NCBI GenBank assembly: GCA_023254555.1
Contig: JALRLI010000016.1
Coordinates: 1 to 17,969 of the forward strand
Reading direction: 5' to 3'
Length of the DNA stretch: 17,969 bases
Origin: Microbacteriaceae bacterium
Lineage (GTDB): Bacteria; Actinomycetota; Actinomycetes; Actinomycetales; Microbacteriaceae
In this document: piece after piece, positions 6,400 through 15,694 of the stretch
How positions within the stretch are numbered: position 1 is the stretch's first letter
Layout of the letters: each line of letters begins with the position of its first letter
Notes under the pieces: generated by a model
The model's input: the letters and a program-made list of their open reading frames with translations, nothing else
The model's database searches: none
What the model was told of the DNA's origin: nothing
Made by a program: the position numbers and the translations under genes

Positions 6400-7797
6400 C
6401 TATGAGTTGGCGCCCTCAAGCGCCGAAATAATCTGCGGAATCATTCGGTAGACGTCTCCGCACCCCATTGTGATTACCATGTCACCCGGCTGAGCAACCT
6501 CTGCAATGTACTCAGCTGCAGCTTGCCATTCACCTACGTAGCGAACTTTCGTCGCATCTGTGAATCTTTCAGAAACCAGCTCACCCGTAACGCCTGGTTC
6601 AGGGTCTTCGCGAGCCCCGCACACTGCCAGTACCACTGTGTGGTCAGCGAGTGTCTCTAACGCATCGGCGAATTCGGCTGCAAAGATTCTCGTTCTCGAA
6701 TAAAGATGAGGTTGGTGCACAGCAATGATGCGGCCGCCGTCGGCTACTGTTCGCGCAGAAGTTAACAGAGCCTGCACCTCGGTTGGATGGTGGGCGTAAT
6801 CATCTAACACCCGAACTCCGTTGATGACCGCGTGTAGCTCGAATCGTCGTTTTGTTCCCCCGAATGCGGCAATTGCTGCGAGTGTCGACGCCGGGTCAAA
6901 ACCTAATGAGACGAGAACAGCGAATGCACCAGCGGCGTTTACCGCGTTGTGGTGCCCCGGCACACTCAGCTGTGCGGAGAAGGTCGCTCCCTGGTAGGCC
7001 AGCTTGAACGAAACGAAGCCGTCGGTATTCACGTCGAATAATCTGACATCTGCGTCGGCTGCTTCACCGAATGTCACTATGTTGGGATGCGTGAGCTGCG
7101 AGCGAATTTCGAGCGCGCCCGAATCGTCAGATGAGATGACAACTAAGTCTTTGGCAGCGTTCGCGAAGGATACAAAGGCGTTCATAAAGGCATCTCGTGA
7201 GCCATAGAAGTCAAGATGCTCAGGGTCTACGTTTGTGATGAGCGCAACAGAAGTGTCGTACAGCAAAAATGACCCATCAGACTCATCTGCTTCAATGACG
7301 AACACATCAGATTTTCCTGCTGCGGCACTCACTCCTAGACTCTCGATAACACCTCCGTTGACGAAGCTAGGGTCTTGCGCCAAACCGAGTAACCCGGTGA
7401 CTACCATTCCTGTTGACGTAGTTTTACCGTGTGCGCCTGCCACTGCAATGACTTTTTTACTTCGAGTCAACCACGCCAATGCCTGCGAGCGATGCAGGAT
7501 AAGTAGGCCATCCGATAACGCTTTTTGATACTCCGGGTTGTCTTGCCAGAGCGCACCCGTGACAACCAGTGTGTTGGCATCCGCCACATTCTTCGCCTCA
7601 TGGCCGATGGTGATTCGGATACCGAGTTCCCTCAGTGCTTTTGTATTTGCGTTCTCTGTCGAGTCGGAACCCGAAACGTCGATGCCTGCATCCACGAACA
7701 TACGAGCTATACCCGACATGCCTGAGCCGCCAATGCCAACAAAGTGCACCTTGCCGAGAGTTTCAGGTACGTGAAGCTCGAGGTCGGGATAAATCAT
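6400..7797 (-). CDS. murC: UDP-N-acetylmuramate--L-alanine ligase
   Basis: MurC adds L-alanine to UDP-MurNAc with ATP, the first step of the stem peptide, in the cytoplasm. The 465-residue product shows the N-terminal nucleotide-sugar domain (HFVGIGGSGMSGIARM, about 18-33) and the ATP loop AGAHGKTTSTGM (120-131). The central ligase domain has VIEADESDGSFL and TNVDPEHLDFYGS. The C-terminal domain includes GTKRRFE and the MurC-type DDYAHHPTEV, followed by HQPHLYSRT. All key motifs are intact. The ATG start follows a good AAAGGG site. It comes 16 bp after murG and nine bp before ftsQ. Confidence 0.98.
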   Translation of the reverse strand: MIYPDLELHVPETLGKVHFVGIGGSGMSGIARMFVDAGIDVSGSDSTENANTKALRELGIRITIGHEAKNVADANTLVVTGALWQDNPEYQKALSDGLLILHRSQALAWLTRSKKVIAVAGAHGKTTSTGMVVTGLLGLAQDPSFVNGGVIESLGVSAAAGKSDVFVIEADESDGSFLLYDTSVALITNVDPEHLDFYGSRDAFMNAFVSFANAAKDLVVISSDDSGALEIRSQLTHPNIVTFGEAADADVRLFDVNTDGFVSFKLAYQGATFSAQLSVPGHHNAVNAAGAFAVLVSLGFDPASTLAAIAAFGGTKRRFELHAVINGVRVLDDYAHHPTEVQALLTSARTVADGGRIIAVHQPHLYSRTRIFAAEFADALETLADHTVVLAVCGAREDPEPGVTGELVSERFTDATKVRYVGEWQAAAEYIAEVAQPGDMVITMGCGDVYRMIPQIISALEGANS

Positions 7798-7813
7798 GAG
7801 GCCCTTTCAGCGT

Positions 7814-8908
7814 CTATCGACGCTCAACAGTACCGTGTGTTGCTTGCGCGTTTCTGACCAAAGCAAGGAGTTTCTCAGTTCCATCGAGTGAGCCTGCGTT
7901 ACTGGCACGACCTCCCATGGCGCTGATTTCGCTTGGGTCACGAAGAATTGGCCAAATATTCCGCGAAAGCCATTCGGGTGAAAGTCTGGCGTCTGCGACC
8001 ACTTTGGCCCCTCCGGCTGCTACCAAGTCTTGAGCGTTATATTTTTGTTCGCCATTTCCAACCGGATACGGCACGAGCAGGCTTGGGATTCCTAGACCAG
8101 CCAGTTCACTCACAGTGGCCGAGCCCGCACGAGAAATGGCGAAGTCAGCCACCGCAAGTGCCAAATCCATTCGGTCGCAGTAGCGCAGCACATGGTAGTC
8201 AGCAACATCCGGAGCATCGATTTCAGTGCGCTCTCCCCAAATGTGAAGCACCTGCCAGCCGAGGTCGGTGATTTCTGTCGCTGCCGAGCTGAGAGCCAGG
8301 TTCAGGCTTCTAGCCCCTTGGGAACCACCTGTTACGAGCAGTACCGGTTTGCTCGGGTTCAGCCCGAAGTGTGAGATTGCTCTCTGGCGAGCTTGAGCGC
8401 GATCGAGCGTCTCAATTTCAGGCCGTAACGGCATTCCCACGAGATGAGCGTTCCGAATTCTGGTTGACGTGAAAGCCACACCCACATAAGGCGTATACCG
8501 CGCGGCAAGCCTATTCGCCAGGCCTGGTTTCGCATTCGCCTCATGGATAACAATCGGCACGTTCTCTTTTCTTGCAGCCTCGTAGCCTGGCGCCGAGGCG
8601 TAGCCGCCAAACCCCACGACGACTTCGACTCCCCTACGCCGAATGAGCTGGCGAAGGTCTCGAACTGCGGCATTGAACCGTCGCGGAAATGAAAGTGTTT
8701 GAGAATTCAGTGATCGCGGTAAGGGTAGGCGTTCAATCACGTGCAGCTCGAAGCCGCGCTCCGGGACGAGTCGCGCCTCAAGCCCTTCAGCGGTACCAAC
8801 GATGATAATTTCTGAGCCCGGTTCTTGCTCACGAATTCGTTCTGCAACCGCTAGAAGCGGGTTCACATGACCTGCCGTTCCACCACCCAGAAGCATGTAG
8901 GTACTCAT
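7814..8908 (-). CDS. murG: Lipid II synthase, N-acetylglucosaminyltransferase MurG
   Basis: MurG transfers GlcNAc from UDP-GlcNAc to lipid I on the inner face of the membrane, giving lipid II. The 364-residue product is a GT-B enzyme. It has the N-terminal acceptor loop GGGTAGHVNP (8-17), VVGFGGYASAPGYEAA, HEANAKPGLANRLAA, the second glycine-rich loop TGGSQGARSLN, and the donor-site region SRAGSATVSELAGLGIPSLL followed by PYPVGNGEQKYNA. The start codon overlaps the ftsW stop as ATGA (8905-8908), which implies coupled translation of the flippase/polymerase partner and MurG. Confidence 0.98.
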   Translation of the reverse strand: MSTYMLLGGGTAGHVNPLLAVAERIREQEPGSEIIIVGTAEGLEARLVPERGFELHVIERLPLPRSLNSQTLSFPRRFNAAVRDLRQLIRRRGVEVVVGFGGYASAPGYEAARKENVPIVIHEANAKPGLANRLAARYTPYVGVAFTSTRIRNAHLVGMPLRPEIETLDRAQARQRAISHFGLNPSKPVLLVTGGSQGARSLNLALSSAATEITDLGWQVLHIWGERTEIDAPDVADYHVLRYCDRMDLALAVADFAISRAGSATVSELAGLGIPSLLVPYPVGNGEQKYNAQDLVAAGGAKVVADARLSPEWLSRNIWPILRDPSEISAMGGRASNAGSLDGTEKLLALVRNAQATHGTVERR

Positions 8909-10152
8909 CGCGAACCCTGCTTCGATTTATGAGATACGGGAGTGCTTGGAGTTTGCGTTTTGGCGAGATCTGAGTCCCGGGCAATCGAAAGAACGACACC
9001 GATTGCGAGCAGGTTTGAAATCAGCGCAGTGCCGCCAGAAGAGATGAGTGGAAGCGGAACGCCGAGCACCGGCAGAATTCCAATCACAACTCCAATGTTG
9101 ATCAGCGCCTGTCCAATGATCCAGACAAATATGGTTCCGCTCACGATCACTCCGAAGAGGTCTCGTGCATTGCGCATCACATGCAGAATGCCAAAAGCTA
9201 AGGCAACGAACAATAACAGCACGATAATCGCGCCAATCATGCCGGTTTCTTCGCCAATAATGGCAAAAATATAATCGTTGTCGGCGGCGGGCAACCAAGA
9301 CCATTTCGCCCGTGAGTTTCCAAGGCCAACACCAAAGACTCCACCGCCAGCCAAGGCCCATAATCCGTGAAGTGGCTGCCAACACAGTCCGCTGTAATCG
9401 GCTGCCTCTCCGCTGCCACAGTTCGTGAGAATGCGACTCATTCGGTTGGGACTGGTGACAACAAGGAGTAATACGCCAGCAGCCATGACCAGTACTGGCA
9501 TGAGCATTGTGCGCCATTTCGCGCCAGCGAAGTAGAGCGCCGCCATCGTGATCAGGGCAAAAATCATTGCCGTTCCCAAGTCACGACCAGCAACCACGAG
9601 TCCCATAGCGACAGCAGCGACCCAGATAACGGGGTTCAGTGCACCCCAAGTTTCTTGTATTCGACTACGACGTCGATAGAGCACAGCTCCCATCCACAAA
9701 ATTAACGCGAGCTTGAGAAACTCAGAAGGTTGGCCGCTGAGGCCACCGATGGAGATCCAGTTTCGGTTTCCATACGTCTCGATGCCGAGCGGTGAAAAAA
9801 CGAGTAACTGCAAAACTAGGCCGGATGCCAGTGCGAGCCACGCCCACTTCTTCCAAAAGACCAACGGCGCCTTGCTCGCGAGCATCATCAGCGGAACGCC
9901 AACGGCAGCAAATGTCAATTGTTTCCAAAACCCACCGAAGAATCCCTGATTATCGAGGTACGAATTGATCGAAGATGAGGACAACACCATGACCAAGCCA
10001 ACCCCGACCAGTGCGAGGGTTGCCCCAAGCACTAAAAAAGTTCCGCCGCCTTGACTGTTGACTACGGGACCGAGTTGGATGCGCGTGAAGACGCCCGAGC
10101 GGCCACGTTCGCCCTCGGTAACAGAGTTAGCGTTCCGAGGCGGAATTGCCAT
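8905..10152 (-). CDS. ftsW: Septal peptidoglycan glycosyltransferase FtsW
   Basis: This SEDS-family polymerase strings lipid II into septal glycan and works with FtsI. The 415-residue protein has about ten hydrophobic segments. Family motifs include NRNWISIGGLSGQPSEFLKL, AGRDLGTA, the large external loop ending WSWLPAADNDYIFAIIGEETG, and the final LPLISSGGTALISNLLAIG. The Asp of the NDY triplet (about residue 293) aligns with the catalytic Asp of SEDS enzymes. Two cysteines in the external loop (about 245 and 257) could pair. The start is ATG at 10150-10152, six bases after GGAGGTG (10159-10165); the frame also opens at TTG 10167, which would consume that site. It overlaps murD by 26 bp. Confidence 0.97.
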   Translation of the reverse strand: MAIPPRNANSVTEGERGRSGVFTRIQLGPVVNSQGGGTFLVLGATLALVGVGLVMVLSSSSINSYLDNQGFFGGFWKQLTFAAVGVPLMMLASKAPLVFWKKWAWLALASGLVLQLLVFSPLGIETYGNRNWISIGGLSGQPSEFLKLALILWMGAVLYRRRSRIQETWGALNPVIWVAAVAMGLVVAGRDLGTAMIFALITMAALYFAGAKWRTMLMPVLVMAAGVLLLVVTSPNRMSRILTNCGSGEAADYSGLCWQPLHGLWALAGGGVFGVGLGNSRAKWSWLPAADNDYIFAIIGEETGMIGAIIVLLLFVALAFGILHVMRNARDLFGVIVSGTIFVWIIGQALINIGVVIGILPVLGVPLPLISSGGTALISNLLAIGVVLSIARDSDLAKTQTPSTPVSHKSKQGSR

Positions 10153-11632
10153 CCGCCTCACCTCCAAGCAGTTTTTTCACCGCCGCGATGAACTGTTCAC
10201 CGCGATCAGCGTAGTCGTTGAATTGATCCATTGAAGCAGCAGCGGGAGAAAGGAGAACAGTGTCGCCAGGCGACGCCACCGATCCGGCTATTCTCACCGC
10301 GGTTTCCATAATCGACTCAGTTTCACCCGGAACAACTTCAATGGCTGGAATATCCGGTGCGTGTCGTTGCAGGGCGTCGAGAATTGCAGCGCGTTCAAGT
10401 CCTATGACCACAGCCCCAGCCAGTCGCGAGGCGGATTGTTCGACCAAGCTGTCGATGTCGACGCCCTTGAGAAGACCACCGACAATCCACACCACGCGAT
10501 TGTGGGCGCGCAGCGAGGCTGAGGCGGCGTGCGCATTCGTGGCTTTTGAATCGTCAATCCAGGAGACGCCATCCAAGTGCGCGATGAGTTGGGCTCGGTG
10601 CGCATCCAGCTCGAAATGCTGAAGGGCTTCTGAGATTGCTGCCGGTTCGACCCCTCGCGAGCGCGCAAGGGCTGCAGCCGCCAAGATATTCTGCAACAGG
10701 TGCGGCGCAGCCAACCCTCGCTGCGCCAGTTCTTCAACGGTAGAGATTTCGAGAGCAGTGTTCTTTCTGTCGTCCAAGAATGCACGATCACAGAGAATTC
10801 CATCGACTATGCCGAATCCACTCATTCCCGGAGTATCCAAACCGAAGCTAATCGCACGGGCCCCTTCAACGACTTCGGCTTCAACCACCATTTTTTCGGT
10901 CGCCTCATCCGCCCGGTTATACACACAAGCGACCTGAGTGTTTTTGTAGATGTGAGCTTTCGCAGCCCAGTAAGCCTCACGAGATCCATGCCAGTCGAGG
11001 TGATCATCAGCGAAATTCAGGCACAGACTTGAAAACGGGCTAATCTCGCCGAGCCTAGCCAGTTGAAAGCTCGAAAGTTCAACGACCAAAACGTCGAAAC
11101 CTTCTGGATCTCGAATTGCATCCAGAACCGGCACCCCGATATTTCCAACAGGTGCTGCACGCAAGCCTCCCGCAACGAGCATATGGGCTGTGAGCTGCGT
11201 CGTAGTCGTTTTCCCGTTGGTGCCGGTAACTGTAATCCAGTCGGCGACACGAGTCGTTTTGTCGCGGAGTCGCCAAGCCAATTGCACGTCGCCCCAAACG
11301 ACGCATCCATTTGATTCTGCCCACTCTGTCAACGGATGATCAGGCCGATAGCCCGGCGATACGATGACGAGATCTGGATCGAGCTCGACGAGTGCACCGA
11401 GTTGGTCGTCAATGCTCTCGAGTTCAATAGCGTGAGCGCCAATGACCTCCAGAAGCTGTTGACGGGTGGGATCAGCGACTCCAAAAATTACGGTCACATC
11501 GCAGCCAAGTTCACAGAGCGTATCTGCGACCGAGAATCCGGTCACTCCGAGGCCAAGCACAGCGACTCGAATGCCCGCCCAATCGTCGTGCCAGCTCGTA
11601 AGTTCAAGTATTCGCTCGATGCTGTTGTTCAT
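10127..11632 (-). CDS. murD: UDP-N-acetylmuramoyl-L-alanine--D-glutamate ligase
   Basis: MurD adds D-glutamate to UDP-MurNAc-L-Ala. The 501-residue product has an N-terminal Rossmann-like domain (RVAVLGLGVTGFSVADTL, about 22-39) and the ATP loop VTGTNGKTTTT (135-145). GNIGVPVLDA, VELSSFQLA and NFADDHLDWHGS follow in the centre. The C-terminal domain has AHRAQLIAHLDGVSWIDDSKATNAHAA and LLSPAAASMDQFNDYADRG, both diagnostic of MurD. It is longer than the E. coli enzyme (about 438) because of insertions in the central and C-terminal domains. ATG at 11630-11632 begins three bases after the mraY stop. Its 3' end carries the ftsW ribosome binding site. Confidence 0.98.
   Translation of the reverse strand: MNNSIERILELTSWHDDWAGIRVAVLGLGVTGFSVADTLCELGCDVTVIFGVADPTRQQLLEVIGAHAIELESIDDQLGALVELDPDLVIVSPGYRPDHPLTEWAESNGCVVWGDVQLAWRLRDKTTRVADWITVTGTNGKTTTTQLTAHMLVAGGLRAAPVGNIGVPVLDAIRDPEGFDVLVVELSSFQLARLGEISPFSSLCLNFADDHLDWHGSREAYWAAKAHIYKNTQVACVYNRADEATEKMVVEAEVVEGARAISFGLDTPGMSGFGIVDGILCDRAFLDDRKNTALEISTVEELAQRGLAAPHLLQNILAAAALARSRGVEPAAISEALQHFELDAHRAQLIAHLDGVSWIDDSKATNAHAASASLRAHNRVVWIVGGLLKGVDIDSLVEQSASRLAGAVVIGLERAAILDALQRHAPDIPAIEVVPGETESIMETAVRIAGSVASPGDTVLLSPAAASMDQFNDYADRGEQFIAAVKKLLGGEADGNSASER
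10159..10165 (-). promoter_or_regulatory. ftsW ribosome binding site inside murD
   Basis: Minus-strand GGAGGTG lies six bases before the ATG at 10152 and inside the last codons of murD (encoding LLGGEA). It settles the ftsW start and means that murD codon choice is constrained here. Confidence 0.75.
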
Positions 11633-11635
11633 GCC

Positions 11636-12718
11636 CTAGCTTGCAATCCACTCGGTGTAGAACAGAGCTACCGCGCCAATCGAGAATCCGGCAGCGACGA
11701 TCCAAAACCGAACTACGACCGTTTGCTCTGCCCATCCCTTCAACTCGAAATGGTGGTGAATCGGACTCATCAGGAAGATTCGTTTCCCTCGAGTGACCTT
11801 GAAATAGATCCGCTGCAGCACAACCGAGCCCGCTTCGATGACGAACAGGCCACCAATCAGGATCAGAAGCAATTCGGTACGACTCAGGATCGCCAGCGCA
11901 GCAATCGCTCCACCAATACCGAGTGCCCCTGTATCGCCCATGTAAATGTGGGCAGGGTTGGTATTCCACCAGAGGAACCCAACCAGCCCCCCAACAAGCG
12001 CCGCCGCCACGACAGCAAGGTCGAGTGGATCACGAACCGAATAGCATCCGGCTTCGGTCGGGGCAATTGCACAGCTCTGGTTGAACTGCCAAAACCCGAT
12101 GAGCACATATGCGCCGATAGCGAGTATGGATGCTCCACCGGCAAGGCCGTCAAGACCATCCGAAACATTTACTGCGTTCGAAGCAGAGATCACAAGAACG
12201 AGCACCCACACGATAAAAAGCACGATGCCAACCCCTGCGCCGAGAGCAAAGAGATTCAGTTTGGTATCCCGGAAAATCGAGATGTAGGTGGAAGCTGGGG
12301 TGAGCCCTGCTTTATTCGCGAACTGAAGGGAGAGCAGTGCGAAGGGAATCGCCACCAAAACCTGACCGAGGATTTTGGACCAACCACCCAAACCCAAGCT
12401 CTGCTGCTTGTGAATCTTTAGGTAATCATCAAGAAATCCAACCGCTCCTAGACCCACTGCCATGAACAATACAAGCAGAGCAGACGGTGTGGGCGGATGA
12501 CCCATAATCACTTTTGCGAGGAGGTAAGAGATCACGGACCCTGATAGAAAAACGATCCCACCCATAGTCGGGGTACCACGCTTGGCGTGATGAGTTTTTG
12601 GCCCGTCCTCTCGAACAAACTGCCCCCATTGGAGTCGCCTGATGAGCCTGATGAAAAGTGGTGTCAGCAACAGCGAGTAGAGCAGCGAGAAAACCCCGGC
12701 AAGCAGGAGTGCGATCAT
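11636..12718 (-). CDS. mraY: Phospho-N-acetylmuramoyl-pentapeptide-transferase MraY
   Basis: MraY transfers phospho-MurNAc-pentapeptide to undecaprenyl phosphate to form lipid I. The 360-residue polytopic membrane protein has about ten hydrophobic segments. Motifs are KRGTPTMGGIVFL (about 46-58), the catalytic-site FLDDYLKI (Asp97, Asp98), NAVNVSDGLDGLAGG (181-195), NPAHIYMGDTGALGIGG (Asp262) and SPIHHHFELKGW with the HHH triplet at 321-323. All the acidic and histidine residues needed for Mg2+ and nucleotide binding are present. The ATG overlaps the murF stop as ATGA (12715-12718). Confidence 0.98.
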   Translation of the reverse strand: MIALLLAGVFSLLYSLLLTPLFIRLIRRLQWGQFVREDGPKTHHAKRGTPTMGGIVFLSGSVISYLLAKVIMGHPPTPSALLVLFMAVGLGAVGFLDDYLKIHKQQSLGLGGWSKILGQVLVAIPFALLSLQFANKAGLTPASTYISIFRDTKLNLFALGAGVGIVLFIVWVLVLVISASNAVNVSDGLDGLAGGASILAIGAYVLIGFWQFNQSCAIAPTEAGCYSVRDPLDLAVVAAALVGGLVGFLWWNTNPAHIYMGDTGALGIGGAIAALAILSRTELLLILIGGLFVIEAGSVVLQRIYFKVTRGKRIFLMSPIHHHFELKGWAEQTVVVRFWIVAAGFSIGAVALFYTEWIAS

Positions 12719-14130
12719 CCGAAGTACTCCCCGAGTTTGTCGCCAAGAAACCTCAGCCCGGCCGAATTGGATGACTTGACCAAGACCGTGTCTTTGGGCT
12801 GTATCTCTTGAACGAGGTACTGGTACGCCGTGTCAGCATCCTCAAAGTACACGCTCTCTCCGTCCCATGAACCTTCATTGATGCTACTGATGTGCAGGCG
12901 TCTTGCGCCGGAGCCCACAACCACGAGTCGAGAAATATTTAATCGAACCGCCATCAGCCCAATGCGATCGTGCTCCGCACCAGAGTATTCGCCGAGTTCA
13001 CTCATCTCGCCAAGAACCGCAAATGTTCTGCCTTCGGGATTGGCAATTTGGGCGAGCGTCTTCAGCGCTGCCGCCATTGAGTCGGGGCTTGCGTTATAGG
13101 CATCGTTAATGATTGTCACTGGGTCTGCGACGAGGAGCTCCATCCTCCACCTGGCAGCAAGAGTCGCATTCTCGAGTGTTTTTACAATGCTGTCAAAGGG
13201 CACACCGAGTTCAGTGGCTGCGGCGCTCGCCGCGAGCGCATTCATCACATGGTGCTCACCTAAGACGCTGAACCTGACACTCGCCGAGTCAGTTCCGATA
13301 TGAAGCGTGAACTGGGTTCCCCGCGCGTCCGAGATGACATCGCTTGCCCAAACATCACATTCGGGTGTGAGCCCAAACCAGACAATTCTGGCGCGCGTCA
13401 ACTCCGACATTTTGGCGACTCTGGGATCCATGCGATTGAGAATTGCAACGTCTTCGGGGTTTAAACAGCGCACCATTTCACTCTTCGCCCGGAAGGTCGC
13501 CTCTATGCCGCCAAATTCGCCGGCATGCGCGAGTCCAACTGAGAGGACGATTGCGATATTGGGGTGCGCCATCGCGACTAGCCGGTCAATATCGCCCTCT
13601 ACACTCGCGCCCATTTCCTGTACAAGAAAGTCGCTGGATTCAGTCAGCTTCAACATTGTGAGTGGCGCGCCTACCTCGTTATTGAAAGACTTCACAGGAG
13701 AAACAGTTTCTCCTCGCAATTCGGCCATCGCTGCAAGCAGGTTCTTTGTGGTGGTCTTACCGTTCGAGCCGGTAATTCCAACTACCTGAAGTTTGCCCAA
13801 CGCCGCAACCCTCGACACGACCTCTTTAGCTAGGGCCCCCAAAGCGAGAACGGTATCTTCAACCACGATTTGAGCGACAGGCTCGTCAACTTCATGCTCA
13901 ACGATGAGCAAAACAGCCCCGCGATCCGCTGCAGCCGAAGCAAAGAGGTGCCCGTCAGTCTCCTCCCCACGCTTCGCAAAAAAGATTTGTCCGGGCTGAA
14001 TCTCTCGAGAGTCTGTCTGCGAATCGCCTCGAATGATCGTTGACGAGTTAACTTCACCCTTCACCTGATCGTTGAGGACCAGCGTTCCTCGAACAGCGTG
14101 GGCGATTTCCGCCAGTGTCATGTCAATCAA
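12715..14130 (-). CDS. murF: UDP-N-acetylmuramoyl-tripeptide--D-alanyl-D-alanine ligase
   Basis: MurF attaches D-Ala-D-Ala to complete the pentapeptide. The 471-residue product has an N-terminal UDP-binding domain (DSQTDSREIQPGQIFFAKRG, about 37-55), the ATP loop GITGSNGKTTTKN (118-130), FNNEVGAPLTML, and the late motifs NDAYNASPDSMAAAL and AVLGEMSELGEYSGAEH typical of MurF. The start is TTG at 14128-14130, overlapping the murE stop as TTGA. It gives MIDMTLAEIA, matching the usual MurF start. The ATG three codons later (14121) is the alternative, but it has no better ribosome binding site. Confidence 0.97.
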   Translation of the reverse strand: MIDMTLAEIAHAVRGTLVLNDQVKGEVNSSTIIRGDSQTDSREIQPGQIFFAKRGEETDGHLFASAAADRGAVLLIVEHEVDEPVAQIVVEDTVLALGALAKEVVSRVAALGKLQVVGITGSNGKTTTKNLLAAMAELRGETVSPVKSFNNEVGAPLTMLKLTESSDFLVQEMGASVEGDIDRLVAMAHPNIAIVLSVGLAHAGEFGGIEATFRAKSEMVRCLNPEDVAILNRMDPRVAKMSELTRARIVWFGLTPECDVWASDVISDARGTQFTLHIGTDSASVRFSVLGEHHVMNALAASAAATELGVPFDSIVKTLENATLAARWRMELLVADPVTIINDAYNASPDSMAAALKTLAQIANPEGRTFAVLGEMSELGEYSGAEHDRIGLMAVRLNISRLVVVGSGARRLHISSINEGSWDGESVYFEDADTAYQYLVQEIQPKDTVLVKSSNSAGLRFLGDKLGEYFG

Positions 14131-15689
14131 GCGTTAAAACCTGCCTCACGGAGAGCAATTCGAACTTCTTCCCTTGCAGAGAATGGTATGTTCTTCCCCG
14201 CTACTTCCCGAAATTCCTCATGTCCGGGCCCAGCATAGAGAATCACATCGTTTGGCGTGGCGATCTCTATTGCCTTGCGCACCGCTGAGCCAGGATCTGC
14301 AATCTCAAGAATCTCTGTCCCTGATCCTGCCGCTGAGCGCGCACCAGCCAAAAGAGCCGCACGAATTTCGGCGGGATCCTCAGTTCTCGGATTGTAGTCA
14401 CACACGATCAGCACGTCAGAGCCTTTCGCAGCTATCGCTCCCATCGACTCGCGCTTCGTCGGGTCTCTGTCGCCATCGGCTCCAAAGAGCATGATTACTC
14501 TTCCCTCAACCAATCGATTCAGCGCATCCAGCATGACCTCGAATGCTCCGGGAGTGTGGCCATAATCAACGTAAAAACGGATGCGCGAATCCTGGGACAT
14601 ATTCTCTAGTCGACCAGGTATGTATGCCTCAATGAGACCACTGCTTCCCAGCGCATTGGAGAGCTCCGTTCCGGGAATACCCGCCTCGAGAAGCATCACG
14701 ATTGCGAGGGCGGCGTTCTCAGCCATGAACTTTCCAAGCTGCGGTACCCGAGCCCTGAAGTGAGCACCTTCAGGACCACTCAGCACAAACGAGGTTCCGT
14801 CTAAAGACTCCGATGTCACTGCGAAGTGCCAGTCAGCTTCACTGCCATACTCAGAGGCCAGAGTGGTGACTGGAATCTTGGAATCCGAAACAATTTTTCT
14901 TCCCCACTGAGAGTCGACCACAACAACACCGCGTTTGGCATGGAGTGGGCTGAACAATGCTGATTTTGCGCTGAAATACGCGTCCATGCTGCCGAACTCA
15001 TCGAGGTGATCCTGTGAGAAGTTATTGAAAGCAACCACGTCGAAAAGCACCCCGTCTATTCGGTTTCGAACCACGGCCTGAGCTGAGATTTCGACGCAGA
15101 CTGCCCGCACGTGTTCCTCTTTCATGCGCGCGAGCAGTGCGTGTAATTCTGATGCCTCAGGCGAGGTCAAGGAGCTCACAATCACCTCTTCGCCGATGCG
15201 ACGTTCAGCCGTCGTGCTGATACCTGTGCTCATGTGCAGCATCTCAACAAGCTCTGCGAGCATGTAGATGACGCTGGTCTTGCCGTTCGTGCCGGTCACA
15301 CCGAACTTCAGTGCATCATAAGAATCAGTGTCATACACGCACGCTGATAGCGAACCGAGATGGATGCGCGGATTCTCAACTTCAATGCCGGGAATCTCAT
15401 CGCCGGCAAGCCGCCAGCCTTGTGCGTCCGTCACCATCGCGACTGCACCATTTCTTAGAGCTTGGCGCAAAAATTCGCTCCCGTGTGCTTTGGAGCCTGG
15501 CATCCCTACGTAGAGGTCACCGGGTCGAACATCCCTTGAATCAAGCGTGATTCCAGTGACCCGAACCTGGTCTATCGCACCGTGAGGAACGATTGCTGCG
15601 CCGCCCGAGACGAGGGCATCAAAGAGGGTTCTCAGCGCTACCTCATTCTTCTGTTTCGGGCGAAGCGTCATCGCATGCTCACTCGACAA
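14127..15689 (-). CDS. murE: Mur ligase MurE, adding the third stem-peptide residue
   Basis: MurE adds the third residue, usually a diamino acid, to UDP-MurNAc-L-Ala-D-Glu. The 520-residue product has ITLDSRDVRPGDLYVGMPG, the ATP loop GVTGTNGKTSVIYML (130-144), NNFSQDHLDEFGSMDAYFSAK with the expected carbamylated Lys242, and LFGADGDRDPTKRESMGAIA. Several motifs differ from the E. coli or mycobacterial type: YNPR (432-435) in place of DNPR, GPGHE (487-491) in place of GKGHE, EISAQAV in place of EVSSHAL, and DYGHTPGA in place of DYAHTPDA. This fits a third residue other than meso-DAP, as expected in Microbacteriaceae with type B peptidoglycan (inference). The TTG start at 15687-15689 is five bases after GAGGGGG; ATG at 15671 is the alternative. 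Confidence 0.95.
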   Translation of the reverse strand: MSSEHAMTLRPKQKNEVALRTLFDALVSGGAAIVPHGAIDQVRVTGITLDSRDVRPGDLYVGMPGSKAHGSEFLRQALRNGAVAMVTDAQGWRLAGDEIPGIEVENPRIHLGSLSACVYDTDSYDALKFGVTGTNGKTSVIYMLAELVEMLHMSTGISTTAERRIGEEVIVSSLTSPEASELHALLARMKEEHVRAVCVEISAQAVVRNRIDGVLFDVVAFNNFSQDHLDEFGSMDAYFSAKSALFSPLHAKRGVVVVDSQWGRKIVSDSKIPVTTLASEYGSEADWHFAVTSESLDGTSFVLSGPEGAHFRARVPQLGKFMAENAALAIVMLLEAGIPGTELSNALGSSGLIEAYIPGRLENMSQDSRIRFYVDYGHTPGAFEVMLDALNRLVEGRVIMLFGADGDRDPTKRESMGAIAAKGSDVLIVCDYNPRTEDPAEIRAALLAGARSAAGSGTEILEIADPGSAVRKAIEIATPNDVILYAGPGHEEFREVAGKNIPFSAREEVRIALREAGFNA

Positions 15690-15694
15690 ATTTG

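Noticed and set aside
11336..12421. A 361-codon open frame on the plus strand opposite murD and mraY
   Set aside because: It lies wholly antisense to two well-conserved genes. Its translation is rich in Arg, Asn and Glu with no recognisable domain, as expected from the complement of the real coding frames.
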